Positions 48,363 to 57,738 of a stretch of DNA of 64,000 nucleotides are shown piece by piece. Positions within the stretch are counted from its first letter, which is position 1. Each line of letters begins with the position of its first letter. The position numbers were made by a program, and so were the translations under genes. The notes under the pieces are model-generated. The model had not been told where the DNA came from. It was given only the letters and a program-made list of their open reading frames with translations, and searched no databases. This DNA comes from Rhodospirillales bacterium (GTDB lineage: Bacteria; Pseudomonadota; Alphaproteobacteria; Rhodospirillales; GLO-3): assembly GCA_003354135.1 (NCBI GenBank), contig PIVK01000008.1:28842-92841 (forward strand). Reading direction: 5' to 3'.

Positions 48363-49082
48363 TTATTCTACCTCATGGCGGGGTTGTGATCTCAATTGAG
48401 GTGGTGACGGGAGATTGCGAGTTCGGCTGGGTGTTCGTGAAGTTGACGGAGCGCGTCTCTTTTTCATGCGTTCCCGCAGAAAGTCGTTTTCCTGCGGGGG
48501 GGAGGCGCCACCTTGTTTTTCTCTTTGCCGCGTAGAGTTCAAGCGTCTTTTTTCCGTAGAGCTGAGAACGTTGTCGCGCAGCATGATCTCGTCCGTTACC
48601 GTGCCCTGCTTAAGCGATAGTGCCTCGGGATGGATGGCCACGACATCCCAGCCCCCAATCTTTTCGCCAACGGTAACTCTTGTCGTTTCGCCTGACCGGG
48701 CATCCCGGACCAGAGCGATTGGCCGGCCCTCCTCAATCAGGACGCCGAGCAGGCGGTACTGCCCCGTTTTTATATATTGCTCCGTCGTTGGCACAACAGC
48801 TTGGTTGGGGATTGGGCGCCCCTTGGGAGGGCGACGGGTTCTTGAAAATATTGGGCGGTTGAGGATCTCATCATAACTATCCAAACCCTTCGGGCGTGGT
48901 GCCGAAGGGATAACTCTTGGCACCGGAAAATCTGGAAGCTCTGCCTGGGCCCCTTCACCGTTGCTTGATGGCCATGGTGATGTTTTTAGATAGTGTTCGC
49001 CCAGCACGCCTCCCTGCGTGATCGCACCTGTCACGAGCGCACCGATCAGCACAAACTTTGATAAATTGCGTCCAGCGATCAT
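48363..49082 (-). CDS. Type II secretion GspC/GspN-like protein
   Basis: 239 residues. N-terminal membrane helix (FVLIGALVTGAITQGGV), then a homology-region-like domain (SYDEILNRPIFSRTRRPPKG, YRLLGVLIEEGRPIALVRD, GEKIGGWDVVAIHPEALSL) and a basic C-terminal tail. The pattern matches the short alphaproteobacterial GspC/N proteins that link inner-membrane platform and secretin. It overlaps gspM by four bases and precedes gspD. Confidence 0.75.
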   Translation of the reverse strand: MIAGRNLSKFVLIGALVTGAITQGGVLGEHYLKTSPWPSSNGEGAQAELPDFPVPRVIPSAPRPKGLDSYDEILNRPIFSRTRRPPKGRPIPNQAVVPTTEQYIKTGQYRLLGVLIEEGRPIALVRDARSGETTRVTVGEKIGGWDVVAIHPEALSLKQGTVTDEIMLRDNVLSSTEKRRLNSTRQREKQGGASPPQENDFLRERMKKRRAPSTSRTPSRTRNLPSPPQLRSQPRHEVE

Positions 49083-49675
49083 TTGGTCACCGCGCGGCGG
49101 TATCCAAATAGGTCAATTGTGGCTTTTAGTTCGATTGCCTCATACTGATGATCCTGCGACTTATTCCTCCTCCTCCTCCTTTTCGTTGCAGTGCTTATGT
49201 CCAGGCCATGCACGAATAGAAGCGTTCCGGCTGATTCGAGAGCATGAAGCGTACGCTGAAGGGTGTCGATCGTGCCAACACCCCGAACCTGAAGGCCGAT
49301 CCGCTCGAACGCGCCTTCGGCTTCAGCGGGAGACAGTTGGGTCCGCTCGACCCGACCGCCAGACGTACGGATGATTTTCTTGACCGTTTCTTGAAGACCT
49401 GCCGCCGCCAACGCTTGGTTGCTTCCGGACAGCAAGCGATCATCGCTCGGGTGATCTCTTTCCAATTTATCGAGGAGTGCTTTTGCTTTCGATCCTGTGG
49501 TAGCGACGGAATTAATCTTGCCTAGCCGGAACTCCAAATCGGCAATCGTATTCTTCTGATCATGATAGACTCTGAAAATCGGATAACCAACCGCAGCAAA
49601 CGCGCTCACTGCGACGACAAGGAGCAGCGTGAAGGCACTTATCCGGCGCACCAGAGGAGAATGGATGACGCTCAC
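49079..49675 (-). CDS. gspM: Type II secretion protein GspM
   Basis: 198 residues: a single N-terminal membrane helix (ISAFTLLLVVAVSAFAAVGYPIF), a coiled-coil stretch, and a ferredoxin-like periplasmic domain (RVERTQLSPAEAEGAFERIG, LLFVHGLDI). It fits GspM of the T2SSM_b type, which pairs with GspL. Four-base overlaps with gspL and the gspC/N-like gene. Confidence 0.85.
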   Translation of the reverse strand: MSVIHSPLVRRISAFTLLLVVAVSAFAAVGYPIFRVYHDQKNTIADLEFRLGKINSVATTGSKAKALLDKLERDHPSDDRLLSGSNQALAAAGLQETVKKIIRTSGGRVERTQLSPAEAEGAFERIGLQVRGVGTIDTLQRTLHALESAGTLLFVHGLDISTATKRRRRRNKSQDHQYEAIELKATIDLFGYRRAVTK

Positions 49676-50760
49676 CTCTGAGCTCCTGTTAAGGCTGCAG
49701 AAATGACAAAGCGCTCTAGGTCGCCTTCACTCCCCTGCGTTACGGGCGCACGGAACTGTGCTCCCGAAAATTTCTCTGACGCCTCGATAATCGCGATCAA
49801 TTTCGCGGCTGCAGGGGCTTGACCGTGAAGTTGAACTTGCCCTTTTTTGATGGATAATTTCTCAAGCCAAACTCCATCCGGGACAATTCGAGTTATTTCG
49901 TTGACGACATCGACGGCAAAAGGCGTGTCGCGCCGCGTCACGGCAAGAAAAGACTTTTCCTTAACGACCTGGGCGATTTTTTGACGAGTTTTCGTCGTGA
50001 TTGCCGCCATTTGTTGAGCCGAGTTCAGTTGAGCATTCAGCTCCTCAATATGATCGTTGCCGGCCTTATACTTAAGTCCGAGGATCAATCCCGCGAGTAA
50101 GACGTTAATCGCCAGGAGTGCGGCTGTCATGCTGGATGCTATGGATCGGTTTCCTGCTGGTCGACTGTCTTGGGCCAGATTGATGATCGTGTCTTCGTCT
50201 TTTCCCCGGCCCGAGGTTAAAAGAAACGAGATTGGAAACCCCCAATCGTTGGCCTTCTTCAAGAGGGGCTGGAAATTTTCGATCGGCACAATGCTTAGTG
50301 TGACATCAATACTACGGTCGGCCGCAGTCCGGTTTGTTACTGAATACGCAAAAGCGACCTGCTTCTCGGAATAGGGCGTAATCCGGTCGATTCTGTGAGA
50401 AATAACATCCGAAAGGTGTTTTTCGGCGGTAAACGGGAACGTCAAGTCACGGCGCAGGACGCATGAATCGTTGATGCATAATCCAAATTTAGGATTTTCT
50501 TCTGGAATTTGTTCGACAATCGCGCCCAGTGCAGAAGGCTCTAGGGTCGAGAGTGGCACGGTGCCAAGTGCTCTACGATCGGTTCGACCTCGCCAAGAGA
50601 TGGTCACGTCGCCCCCATTCTGTGCCAGTAACACTGTCCGGTCAGCTCGACATGAAGCATTGCTCCCAGTTTGGAACATACTTACCAACTCATATTTCCA
50701 CCAGGAAAGAAAGTGGCTCAGTTTGCCTGGCTCGTTGATTTTATTGTCCGTATTGACCAT
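49672..50760 (-). CDS. gspL: Type II secretion protein GspL (PilN-like)
   Basis: 362 residues from ATG 50760; upstream frame reaches 51375 but overlaps the divergent gspI promoter and gene, so the extension is rejected. The FLSWWKYELVSMF start is typical of this GspL class. A cytoplasmic actin-like part (about 30-195) is followed by a membrane helix (MTAALLAINVLLAGLILGLKY), coiled coil, and a PilN-like periplasmic domain (DVVNEITRIVPDGVWLEKLSI). It anchors the ATPase GspE to the membrane platform. The exact start is not certain; no strong ribosome site is seen. Confidence 0.8.
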   Translation of the reverse strand: MVNTDNKINEPGKLSHFLSWWKYELVSMFQTGSNASCRADRTVLLAQNGGDVTISWRGRTDRRALGTVPLSTLEPSALGAIVEQIPEENPKFGLCINDSCVLRRDLTFPFTAEKHLSDVISHRIDRITPYSEKQVAFAYSVTNRTAADRSIDVTLSIVPIENFQPLLKKANDWGFPISFLLTSGRGKDEDTIINLAQDSRPAGNRSIASSMTAALLAINVLLAGLILGLKYKAGNDHIEELNAQLNSAQQMAAITTKTRQKIAQVVKEKSFLAVTRRDTPFAVDVVNEITRIVPDGVWLEKLSIKKGQVQLHGQAPAAAKLIAIIEASEKFSGAQFRAPVTQGSEGDLERFVISAALTGAQR

Positions 50761-50955
50761 GCCGGTAAACAATTTAATAGGATCCCAACTTTCGGAAAGA
50801 TTACGAGTCAATTGGAAAGGGGGCAATGGTTTTGTCTCGGCATTCGTTGTTTCGCCCCGGAGCGTTCGTCGAGGGCAGTTCATTGTCCGACGGGCGTGGA
50901 GGGGGTATAGTCCTAGAAGAAAGTCAACGGGCAGGATGGGTGGATGGTGAGGTAG

Positions 50956-51357
50956 GTGCGACAACGAATAGATAAAAGATGGAATTCCGGGGAGGGTTTT
51001 TCTCTGCTGGAAGTCCTCGTCGCGCTGAGCATTCTGGCCCTGTCGCTTGGTTCTCTGACCCAGATATTCGCTACCGGATACGATGGAACGGTGAACGCTG
51101 GGCGCTACACAAAAGCTATCGCCGTGGCCGAGCGGGTTTTGGCTTCGGCCGGGACGGAACGTCCGTTGGAGGAGGGCGGTATAAGCGGCGACGACACCGA
51201 GCCTTATGCCTGGACCCTGACCATCACCCAGGTTCCCAACGATGCAGAGAACCCTACGCACCGAATGTACGATATCGCCGTGTCGGTTTCGTGGCGGGAT
51301 ATCGGGCGGGATCGCACCGTTTCCCTTAGAACCTTGCGCCTTGGCGGGCTTGAATAA
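50956..51357 (+). CDS. gspI: Minor pseudopilin GspI
   Basis: 133 residues from GTG 50956. Type IV prepilin N-terminus EGFSLLEVLVALSILALSL, with the peptidase site G/F and Glu5. A short periplasmic domain follows. It is part of the tip complex with GspJ and GspK, whose genes follow with overlaps. Confidence 0.9.
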   Translation: MRQRIDKRWNSGEGFSLLEVLVALSILALSLGSLTQIFATGYDGTVNAGRYTKAIAVAERVLASAGTERPLEEGGISGDDTEPYAWTLTITQVPNDAENPTHRMYDIAVSVSWRDIGRDRTVSLRTLRLGGLE

Positions 51358-52037
51358 TGGCCACGCAACGATCATCGGCGGGGTTCACGCTCCTCGAAGT
51401 TTTGGTCGCACTGAGCGTGATGGGGATGATTTTCGGCCTGCTGTTCGAGGGCTTTCGCTTCGGCGTGCAGGTCTGGCAAGCCAACGACGAAAAGCTCGCC
51501 AAACTCACCGAGTTTCAATCCACGCATCGCGTTCTGCGCCAATTGCTGGAGAGCGCGCAACCGGCGGCCTGGGGCGAAGAGGATGATGGATTTAATTATG
51601 TCTTCGAAGGAACAAGCAACGATCTGCGTTTGGTGGCGACAGGGGCCATCCAAGCCGACCTTCCGGGGCCGATCCTCTATCGGCTTGCCGTAAGCCCCCA
51701 AGACGGCGGCGCGACCCTTGAACTTACCGGGACCCCCTATGTGGGTGGCGAGGACGATCCCGCCCCCCCCGAGGCCGCCGAACCGATAACCCTGATCGGC
51801 CCCGCGCAGGCGATTGCGTTTTCCTATTTTGGTCGGCCCACTCCGGACAGTGACCCAGGTTGGTTCGATGACTGGGACCGGCAATCGGCGCCCCCAATCT
51901 TGGTTCGCATCGAGGTCGATAAGGGAGCGGGCGAGGTCTGGCCGACCTTAAGCATTCCGGTCGTCATCGACATGGATGCGGCGTGCATTCCCGAACTTAA
52001 AATGGAAAGGGGCCCATGCAGGCTGGGCAACGAATGA
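51357..52037 (+). CDS. gspJ: Minor pseudopilin GspJ
   Basis: 226 residues. Prepilin signal SAGFTLLEVLVALSVMGMIF, then a domain typical of GspJ (LRQLLESAQPAAW, LRLVATGAIQAD). It starts on the last base of gspI and overlaps gspK, so I-J-K form a coupled unit. Confidence 0.9.
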   Translation: MATQRSSAGFTLLEVLVALSVMGMIFGLLFEGFRFGVQVWQANDEKLAKLTEFQSTHRVLRQLLESAQPAAWGEEDDGFNYVFEGTSNDLRLVATGAIQADLPGPILYRLAVSPQDGGATLELTGTPYVGGEDDPAPPEAAEPITLIGPAQAIAFSYFGRPTPDSDPGWFDDWDRQSAPPILVRIEVDKGAGEVWPTLSIPVVIDMDAACIPELKMERGPCRLGNE

Positions 52038-52930
52038 GAAGACGCGAGCGAGCGCAAGGTTTCGCGCTGGTCGTCGTCCTGATGATGCTGAGCGCCCTCG
52101 CCGTGATCGCGCTTAGCTATGCCGGGGCCGCGCGGACCGAGACGAAGGTCGCGGCGAACGAGATTGCCAACGCCCAGGCCAGGGCGTTGGCCGACGCCGG
52201 CGTGATGCTGGCCGTGGCTCAGCTGTTGGATGGCAAGGACGGCGAGGACGGTGAGGACGGTGAGTCGATCATCGATGGCCGACCCCAGGTCGTCCCCTTC
52301 GCAGGCGTTGATTTGGATATCATTGTTCAGGCCGAAACCGGCAAGATCGACCTCAATACGGCCCCGGAATCCCTTCTCAAGGGTCTGTTCGAGGCCGCGG
52401 GCTTGCCCTCGAACGAGGCTGCCTCCTTTGCTGATCGGATCGCCGACTGGCGAGACGACAACGATCTGCGCCGTCCGTTCGGGGCCGAAGCCCCGGATTA
52501 TGGGGAAAACGATCCCGGACCGCCCGCGGCGGGCGGCTTCGCGCACGTTCATGAACTGAACCGTGTCCTCGGCATGACGGCCGAACTCTTCGCCAAAGTC
52601 GCCCCGGCGCTGACCGTCCATTCGGGACGACAGGGCTTCAATCCGAGGGTCGCGCCAAGGTCGGTCCTGCTGTCCGTCCTGGGCGCGCAACCGGACGTCG
52701 TCGATACGTTCTTGGAGGCTCGGGGCCAGGAAGCGGGTGGAAATCAACAACTCCCGTTCGGCGATGGCGACCTGATTAACGTGGAGGTCGGCCCGGTCTA
52801 CACCATTCAAGCGCAAGCAAACTCCGAAGGCAGCGGGCGCTTCGTCCGCGAAGCCGTGATCTGGATCCCCAAGAGCGGCGAGCGCCCGTATTGGGTTCTC
52901 GACTGGCGCGCCGGCCGCTCACTTGACTAA
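52016..52930 (+). CDS. gspK: Minor pseudopilin GspK
   Basis: 304 residues from ATG 52016 (AAAGGGG upstream); ATG 52034, forming ATGA with the gspJ stop, is an alternative. Prepilin segment QGFALVVVLMMLSALAVIAL lacks the usual Glu5, as GspK does. The SAM-like insert is visible (ETGKIDLNTAPESLLKGLFE). A short 9-bp tandem repeat encodes GKDGEDGEDGE near residue 73. GspK caps the pseudopilus. Confidence 0.9.
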   Translation: MQAGQRMRRRERAQGFALVVVLMMLSALAVIALSYAGAARTETKVAANEIANAQARALADAGVMLAVAQLLDGKDGEDGEDGESIIDGRPQVVPFAGVDLDIIVQAETGKIDLNTAPESLLKGLFEAAGLPSNEAASFADRIADWRDDNDLRRPFGAEAPDYGENDPGPPAAGGFAHVHELNRVLGMTAELFAKVAPALTVHSGRQGFNPRVAPRSVLLSVLGAQPDVVDTFLEARGQEAGGNQQLPFGDGDLINVEVGPVYTIQAQANSEGSGRFVREAVIWIPKSGERPYWVLDWRAGRSLD

Positions 52931-52975
52931 CGCATATGCGTCGTCGCAAGCGTTTGCGTTTGCTCGGGATTTGCT

Positions 52976-53467
52976 CTAGTCAACCACCTTGACGCGCCCG
53001 GTCAACCAATCGACGCCGACGGCGATTTCACGATTGGCGCCCTTGAGGGTGATCCGCCCACCGGTCGAGGAGCCGTCCGGGAAGAAACGGATGCCGCCCT
53101 GGTTCTGGTCGAGACGTTCTTGCTTCGCCGTGCGGAGCGTGAGCGCGATGGTTTCGGCGATCAGCGTTTTCCCGCCCGCCCCGGGTTCGGTAAAGCTGGG
53201 TTCCTGGACATCGACAAGGAAGACCGCGTCGGTATTTTGTCCGATGGCGATGGCCCGGGTCAGGCGCAAGGACGCAGCAATGTCGCGCGCCGTCGTACGA
53301 ACGTTAAGGGCCTCGGTCCCGCCGACCAGCCGAGGCCCGACCAGCGTGGCGCCCAACGCCATGATCAGCAGAACGATCAGCAGTTCGATCAGCGTGAAGC
53401 CGCGTGATTTCGCCTTAGTTGCTGACGTCGCGATTATCGTCGTCGCCGCCTTGCGCATTGTCCGCAC
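52976..53467 (-). CDS. gspH: Minor pseudopilin GspH
   Basis: 163 residues from GTG 53467; ATG 53458 is also possible. Prepilin N-terminus SRGFTLIELLIVLLIMALGA and a GspH-type beta-sandwich (DIAASLRLTRAIAIGQNTDAVF). It overlaps the end of gspG by 53 bases, within the E-F-G-H operon. Confidence 0.88.
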   Translation of the reverse strand: MRTMRKAATTIIATSATKAKSRGFTLIELLIVLLIMALGATLVGPRLVGGTEALNVRTTARDIAASLRLTRAIAIGQNTDAVFLVDVQEPSFTEPGAGGKTLIAETIALTLRTAKQERLDQNQGGIRFFPDGSSTGGRITLKGANREIAVGVDWLTGRVKVVD

Positions 53468-53861
53468 CCAATGAAATTATCTTGAAACTCAGGCCGTCAT
53501 CGTCTCGACGATAAAGATAATCCTGCCCCCAAGGATCAACCGGAAGCTCCGATTTTCCAAGATAGGGGCCGTTCCAGCGTTCCAGGCCGTGCGGGGCCGT
53601 GACCAAGGCTTGCAAGCCTTCGTGTTCGTCCGGATAACGTCCGATATCAAGCGCAAACAGCTCCACCCCCGCCGCCAGGCGCCCGGCCTGAACCCGGGCG
53701 GTATCGCTTTTGGCACCGCCAAGATAGCCCAGGACTTTGGGGCCGACCAACCCCGCGAGCAGCCCTAAGATCACCAGAACCACCAACAACTCGACCAGCG
53801 TGAAGCCTTGCTCCCGGCCACGGCGTCTGGTCTTGGTCTTCGACGCGTCTTGATCGGCCAT
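53415..53861 (-). CDS. gspG: Major pseudopilin GspG
   Basis: 148 residues from ATG 53861, with GAGGGA upstream; a TTG six codons earlier is possible. Prepilin N-terminus EQGFTLVELLVVLVILGLLAG, then YPDEHEGLQALVTAP, WNGPYLGK, VDPWGQDYLYR, the calcium-site loop region of major pseudopilins. It forms the pseudopilus shaft. It begins 14 bases after gspF. Confidence 0.95.
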   Translation of the reverse strand: MADQDASKTKTRRRGREQGFTLVELLVVLVILGLLAGLVGPKVLGYLGGAKSDTARVQAGRLAAGVELFALDIGRYPDEHEGLQALVTAPHGLERWNGPYLGKSELPVDPWGQDYLYRRDDDGLSFKIISLGADNAQGGDDDNRDVSN

Positions 53862-53875
53862 AGGCTTGGGGTCCC

Positions 53876-55093
53876 TCAAAAAGCCAGTTCGTTGACACTC
53901 ATGATGGCGCTTAAAATGGACATGATAATACCGCCCATCAATATTCCCAGGGTAAGGATCAATAACGGTTCAAGCAATGCCAGAATTTTCTTGAGGTCGC
54001 GCTGCACCTCTTCGTCATAGATGTCTGCGACATCGATCAGCATCGCTTCCAACTGCCCCGTTTCCTCGCCGACCCGCACCATGTGCGCCGCCAATCTGGG
54101 GAAGACCTGTTGCTCGATCAGCGGCGAGGCTAGGCCTTGCCCGGCCTTCAGCCCGTCAATGGCGCGTTTGATGGCGGCGACGAAGACCGTGTTGGTTAGG
54201 CCTTCTTTGACCACCGACAACGCGGTCAGAACGGGAACGCCATTCGCCAACAGGGCGCTCAGGGTTCGTGAGAATCGCGCCACCTCAAGCTTTCGGATCA
54301 GGTCGCCGAAGATCGGCAGAAGCAGAAGGGTCCGGTCCCAAATCTCTCGCGCCCCCGGCCGTCTTAAAATACGCGGCCCGATCAGCAACACCGCCAATAA
54401 TGCCACCAGGGGCTGCCACCACGACGCCGTGACCCAGTGCGCGACATCGATGAGCGTGCGCGTACTTTCGGGAAGGCGATCGCCCGCGCCCGCGAAAAGC
54501 GATTCGAACTGGGGGACCACATAGGCCATCATCAGGACCAGCGAGCCCAAGGCGACGAAAATCAAAATTATCGGATAGGTCAGCGCCGCGGTGATGCTGG
54601 CTTTCAGTCGCGCGACCCGTTCCAGGTGCTCGGCCAAACGCGCCATGACCACGTCGAGCGAGCCCCCGGCCTCGCCCGCCCGCACCATGTTGACGTACAG
54701 ACGATCAAAGGGCGGGCCGTTCTCCTCCATGGTGTCGGCCAGCGGCTTGCCCGCGCGAACCCCTTCGAAGACCCGCTGCAACAAACGACGAACGGACGTG
54801 TTCTCGGCGACCTCAATCAGGATGTCCATGACCCGCTCAAGGGGAATGCCGGCGGTCAGAAGGCGCGCCATTTCACGGGTCAGTGTCGTCAGTTGGGGGG
54901 GCGTTACCCGCCGCCAACCGAACCCTGTCCCTCGCTGGGACCGTCCTTTGGGTGCATCGGCCTCCTCGGCCTGAACCGGCAGGTCGCCCCGTTCTTCAAG
55001 GCGCGCCAGGACGGCGGCCCGGGACGGTGCATCCATGTGACCTTTGCGAACCACGCCTTCGGACGTGATCGATTTATAGCGAAAGGTCGTCAC
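53876..55093 (-). CDS. gspF: Type II secretion inner-membrane platform protein GspF
   Basis: 405 residues with the duplicated GspF domain and three membrane helices (IILIFVALGSLVLMMAYVV; WWQPLVALLAVLLIGPRIL; LEPLLILTLGILMGGIIMSI). LAHMVRVGEETGQLEAML and MVRAGEAGGSLDVVMARL are the two repeated signatures. It starts overlapping the gspE stop. Confidence 0.95.
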   Translation of the reverse strand: MTTFRYKSITSEGVVRKGHMDAPSRAAVLARLEERGDLPVQAEEADAPKGRSQRGTGFGWRRVTPPQLTTLTREMARLLTAGIPLERVMDILIEVAENTSVRRLLQRVFEGVRAGKPLADTMEENGPPFDRLYVNMVRAGEAGGSLDVVMARLAEHLERVARLKASITAALTYPIILIFVALGSLVLMMAYVVPQFESLFAGAGDRLPESTRTLIDVAHWVTASWWQPLVALLAVLLIGPRILRRPGAREIWDRTLLLLPIFGDLIRKLEVARFSRTLSALLANGVPVLTALSVVKEGLTNTVFVAAIKRAIDGLKAGQGLASPLIEQQVFPRLAAHMVRVGEETGQLEAMLIDVADIYDEEVQRDLKKILALLEPLLILTLGILMGGIIMSILSAIMSVNELAF

Positions 55094-56784
55094 GCGATCT
55101 GGTCTCGGGTCACGCGACGGACTTCTTCGATTGTGGTGATGCCGGCCAGCGCTTTACGCAGTCCGTTCTCGAACATCGGCTCCATGCCATTGTCGATGGC
55201 CGCACGTTGCATTTGGCGCGCGTCAGTGCGTTTCAGCACCAACTCGCACAGGGTCTCGTTGATCACCAAAACTTCGGTAATCGCCATCCGTCCAATGTAG
55301 CCGAATTCGCCGCATTTTGAGCAGCCAATAGCGTGATACAGCGTCACCTCTCTGTTGTCCGTCAATGCCGCCAGCCCCAACCGATCCACCAATTCGTCAG
55401 GCGCTTGATACGGGGTCCGGCAGTCCGGACAGAGGGTCCGAACCAGACGTTGACCGACGACGGCATTGAGGGTCGATGTCAGCAGGTATTCCTCGATCCC
55501 CATGTCCATCAGGCGGGTTACGGCGGAGGCCGCGTCGTTGGTGTGCAAGGTCGATAGAACAAGGTGCCCGGTCAGCGCCGACTGGACGGCGATTTCGGCT
55601 GTTTCGGTGTCGCGCATTTCACCGACCATGATGACGTCGGGGTCTTGTCGTACGATAGAGCGCAAGACGTTGGCGAAGGTCAGTCCGATCTTGGCGTTGA
55701 CCTGGACTTGGGTCAGGCCGTCGATCTGATATTCAATCGGATCTTCGACGGTGATGATTTTGCGCTCGGGCGTATTCAGGTGGGTCAGGGCGGCGTAAAG
55801 GGTGGTCGTCTTGCCGCTTCCCGTCGGACCCGTTACCAGCAGGATTCCGTGATGATGAGCCAGCGCCTCGACCAAGCGTTGCTTGGTCTCGGGCGCGAAA
55901 CCTAGGGCCGGGAATTCGTGCGACACAGCGCTGCGCTCAAGGATCCGCATGACCACGCTTTCACCGTGCAGCGTCGGCAGGGTCGAGACTCGAAAGTCGA
56001 TCTCGCGCCCTTGCATCCGCAGGCGGACACGTCCGTCCTGGGCTAGGCGCCGCTCGGCGATATTCATGCTGGCCATGATCTTGATCCGTGAGACCACCGC
56101 GCCCCCCAAGCCCGCAGCCGGGGATTCGACCCGGCGCAACAAACCGTCGATCCGATAGCGCACGATCAAATCGTTTTCGTAAGGTTCGATGTGAATGTCC
56201 GAGGCCCGCCCTTCGAGGGCTCGCGACAAGATCAAGTTGACCAACCGGATGACCGGCGCTTCGCTGGCCATGTCTTTCAGGCGTTCAATATCGTCGTTGC
56301 CCGCGATCAGGTCGCCTTCGGGGATTTCCTCCAGGATATCGCCGACGCTCGCGCGCGCGCCGTGGTAAAGGCGCTCCAGCGCCGCTTCGATATCGCGCTC
56401 GGTTCCGACATGGGGAAGTACGGTCGCGCCCGAGACCATCTCCATAGCCTCAATGGCGTAGGCGTCGAAGGGGTCGGCCATGGCTAATGCCAGTCCGTCC
56501 TCGGTATTGCGCAACGGAACGATGTGTGTCTCGCTCAAGAACCGTTCGGAAATTTGACCGGCGAAGAGGGGGGTATCAGGATAATCCCCGGGCATCGCTT
56601 CGGGGAAACCACTTCTTTGGGCCAGCGCCCGAGTCCAATCGACGTCCGAAACCAAACCGAGGGTTCGCAGGATATCGCCCAGGCGTCCCCCGTGTTCGCG
56701 CTGAGCCCGAAGCGCGCGCTCAAGATCGCGCGTGTCGATCGCACCTTGATCCATCAGAATTTGGCCGATGGGTGTCGGCATCAT
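55090..56784 (-). CDS. gspE: Type II secretion ATPase GspE
   Basis: 564 residues. N1 domain (about 1-150), then the PilB-type ATPase core with Walker A GPTGSGKTTTLYA, Asp box EDPIEY, Walker B DPDVIMVGEMRD, His box GHLVLSTLHTNDA, and the zinc tetracysteine CPDC...CSKC near the C-terminus. It powers pseudopilus assembly. First gene of the minus-strand E-F-G-H operon. Confidence 0.96.
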   Translation of the reverse strand: MMPTPIGQILMDQGAIDTRDLERALRAQREHGGRLGDILRTLGLVSDVDWTRALAQRSGFPEAMPGDYPDTPLFAGQISERFLSETHIVPLRNTEDGLALAMADPFDAYAIEAMEMVSGATVLPHVGTERDIEAALERLYHGARASVGDILEEIPEGDLIAGNDDIERLKDMASEAPVIRLVNLILSRALEGRASDIHIEPYENDLIVRYRIDGLLRRVESPAAGLGGAVVSRIKIMASMNIAERRLAQDGRVRLRMQGREIDFRVSTLPTLHGESVVMRILERSAVSHEFPALGFAPETKQRLVEALAHHHGILLVTGPTGSGKTTTLYAALTHLNTPERKIITVEDPIEYQIDGLTQVQVNAKIGLTFANVLRSIVRQDPDVIMVGEMRDTETAEIAVQSALTGHLVLSTLHTNDAASAVTRLMDMGIEEYLLTSTLNAVVGQRLVRTLCPDCRTPYQAPDELVDRLGLAALTDNREVTLYHAIGCSKCGEFGYIGRMAITEVLVINETLCELVLKRTDARQMQRAAIDNGMEPMFENGLRKALAGITTIEEVRRVTRDQIA

Positions 56785-56953
56785 GTTCCTCGCGTGTTCA
56801 AAAAAACCATACCCATGGGTTTCGTTTCCGCTTCCATGCTCTCATAGTGTCGAGGAAGGAACAATTATCATTATGAGGAACGGGTTGACAACCGACCAAC
56901 GTGCTGATGTCTCGCAGAGTGGTCAAGGCGAAGCGCAATATTTATTCGTCTGA

Positions 56954-57718
56954 ATGTGGCCTGAAATGGATACCCATTTGAATGTTATGAGTTTTTGGTT
57001 CGTACTGATCGCGCCGTTCGTTGGAAGTTTCTTGGGCCTGGTCGCTGTCCGATTGCCTGGCGGACAGCCTGTCGTCGCGGGACGATCCAAGTGTCCTTCT
57101 TGTCACGTGACTCTTCGAATTTTGGACTTGATCCCCGTCGTTGGGTGGCTCGTCTTGCGTGGCCGCTGCCACGCTTGTGCCGCCCGCATCAGCCGCCTTT
57201 ACCCCGCAATTGAACTGGCTGCCCTTGCGGTCGCTGCCTGGGCCGCAACGCAAACCTCGGGAGTGGTGCTCGCGGCAAGTTGTTTTCTTGGGTGGGCCCT
57301 GCTGGTGTTGGCCGCCATCGACCTTGAGCACTTCTTGCTGCCTGATATCTTGACGCTGCCGCTGATCCCGGCGGGTCTAGCCGTCACTTTCGTTGTCAAC
57401 CAAGGGGCGACAACAAACCACCTTATCGGTGCCGTTGTCGGATTTGCGGTTTTGATCGCGGTAAATGCCGCTTACCGCCAAGTGCGTGGGCACGATGGCC
57501 TAGGGCTTGGGGATGCCAAGCTTTTCGCAGGTGCCGGGGCTTGGGTCGGTTGGACGGGGTTGCCGAGCGTTATGCTTCTTGGGGCCGCGAGCGCGCTTCT
57601 TGTCGCATTGATCGGGGCGATCCGTGGGAAGGGCTTGGCGGCGGATCAAAAAATCGGGTTCGGAGCTTATCTGGGACTTGGCTTGTGGATCGTCTGGATG
57701 CATGGGCCTTTAATTTAA
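56954..57718 (+). CDS. gspO: Type IV prepilin peptidase (GspO/PilD)
   Basis: 254 residues. An N-terminal domain with CPSC...CHAC zinc cysteines, then an eight-helix aspartyl peptidase with AIDLEHFLLPD and GLGLGDAKL (GxGD) supplying the two catalytic aspartates. It cleaves and methylates the pseudopilins encoded nearby. In-frame ATGs at 56966 and 56987 are alternative starts. The stop TAA lies directly beside the tip of a short repeat at 57719. Confidence 0.94.
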   Translation: MWPEMDTHLNVMSFWFVLIAPFVGSFLGLVAVRLPGGQPVVAGRSKCPSCHVTLRILDLIPVVGWLVLRGRCHACAARISRLYPAIELAALAVAAWAATQTSGVVLAASCFLGWALLVLAAIDLEHFLLPDILTLPLIPAGLAVTFVVNQGATTNHLIGAVVGFAVLIAVNAAYRQVRGHDGLGLGDAKLFAGAGAWVGWTGLPSVMLLGAASALLVALIGAIRGKGLAADQKIGFGAYLGLGLWIVWMHGPLI

Positions 57719-57738
57719 TTATCACCGCACCTTGGTAT
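57719..57738. repeat. Solo terminus of the short palindromic repeat family
   Basis: TTATCACCGCACCTTGGTAT is identical to the tips of the elements at 59932-59992 and 63736-64000. Here it lies between two convergent genes and encodes the last residues (YTKVR) and stop of the aspartyl protease on the minus strand. Confidence 0.85.

Noticed and set aside
50761..51375. Upstream extension of the GspL frame
   Set aside because: It runs across the divergent gspI start and pseudopilin coding sequence and has no ribosome site.
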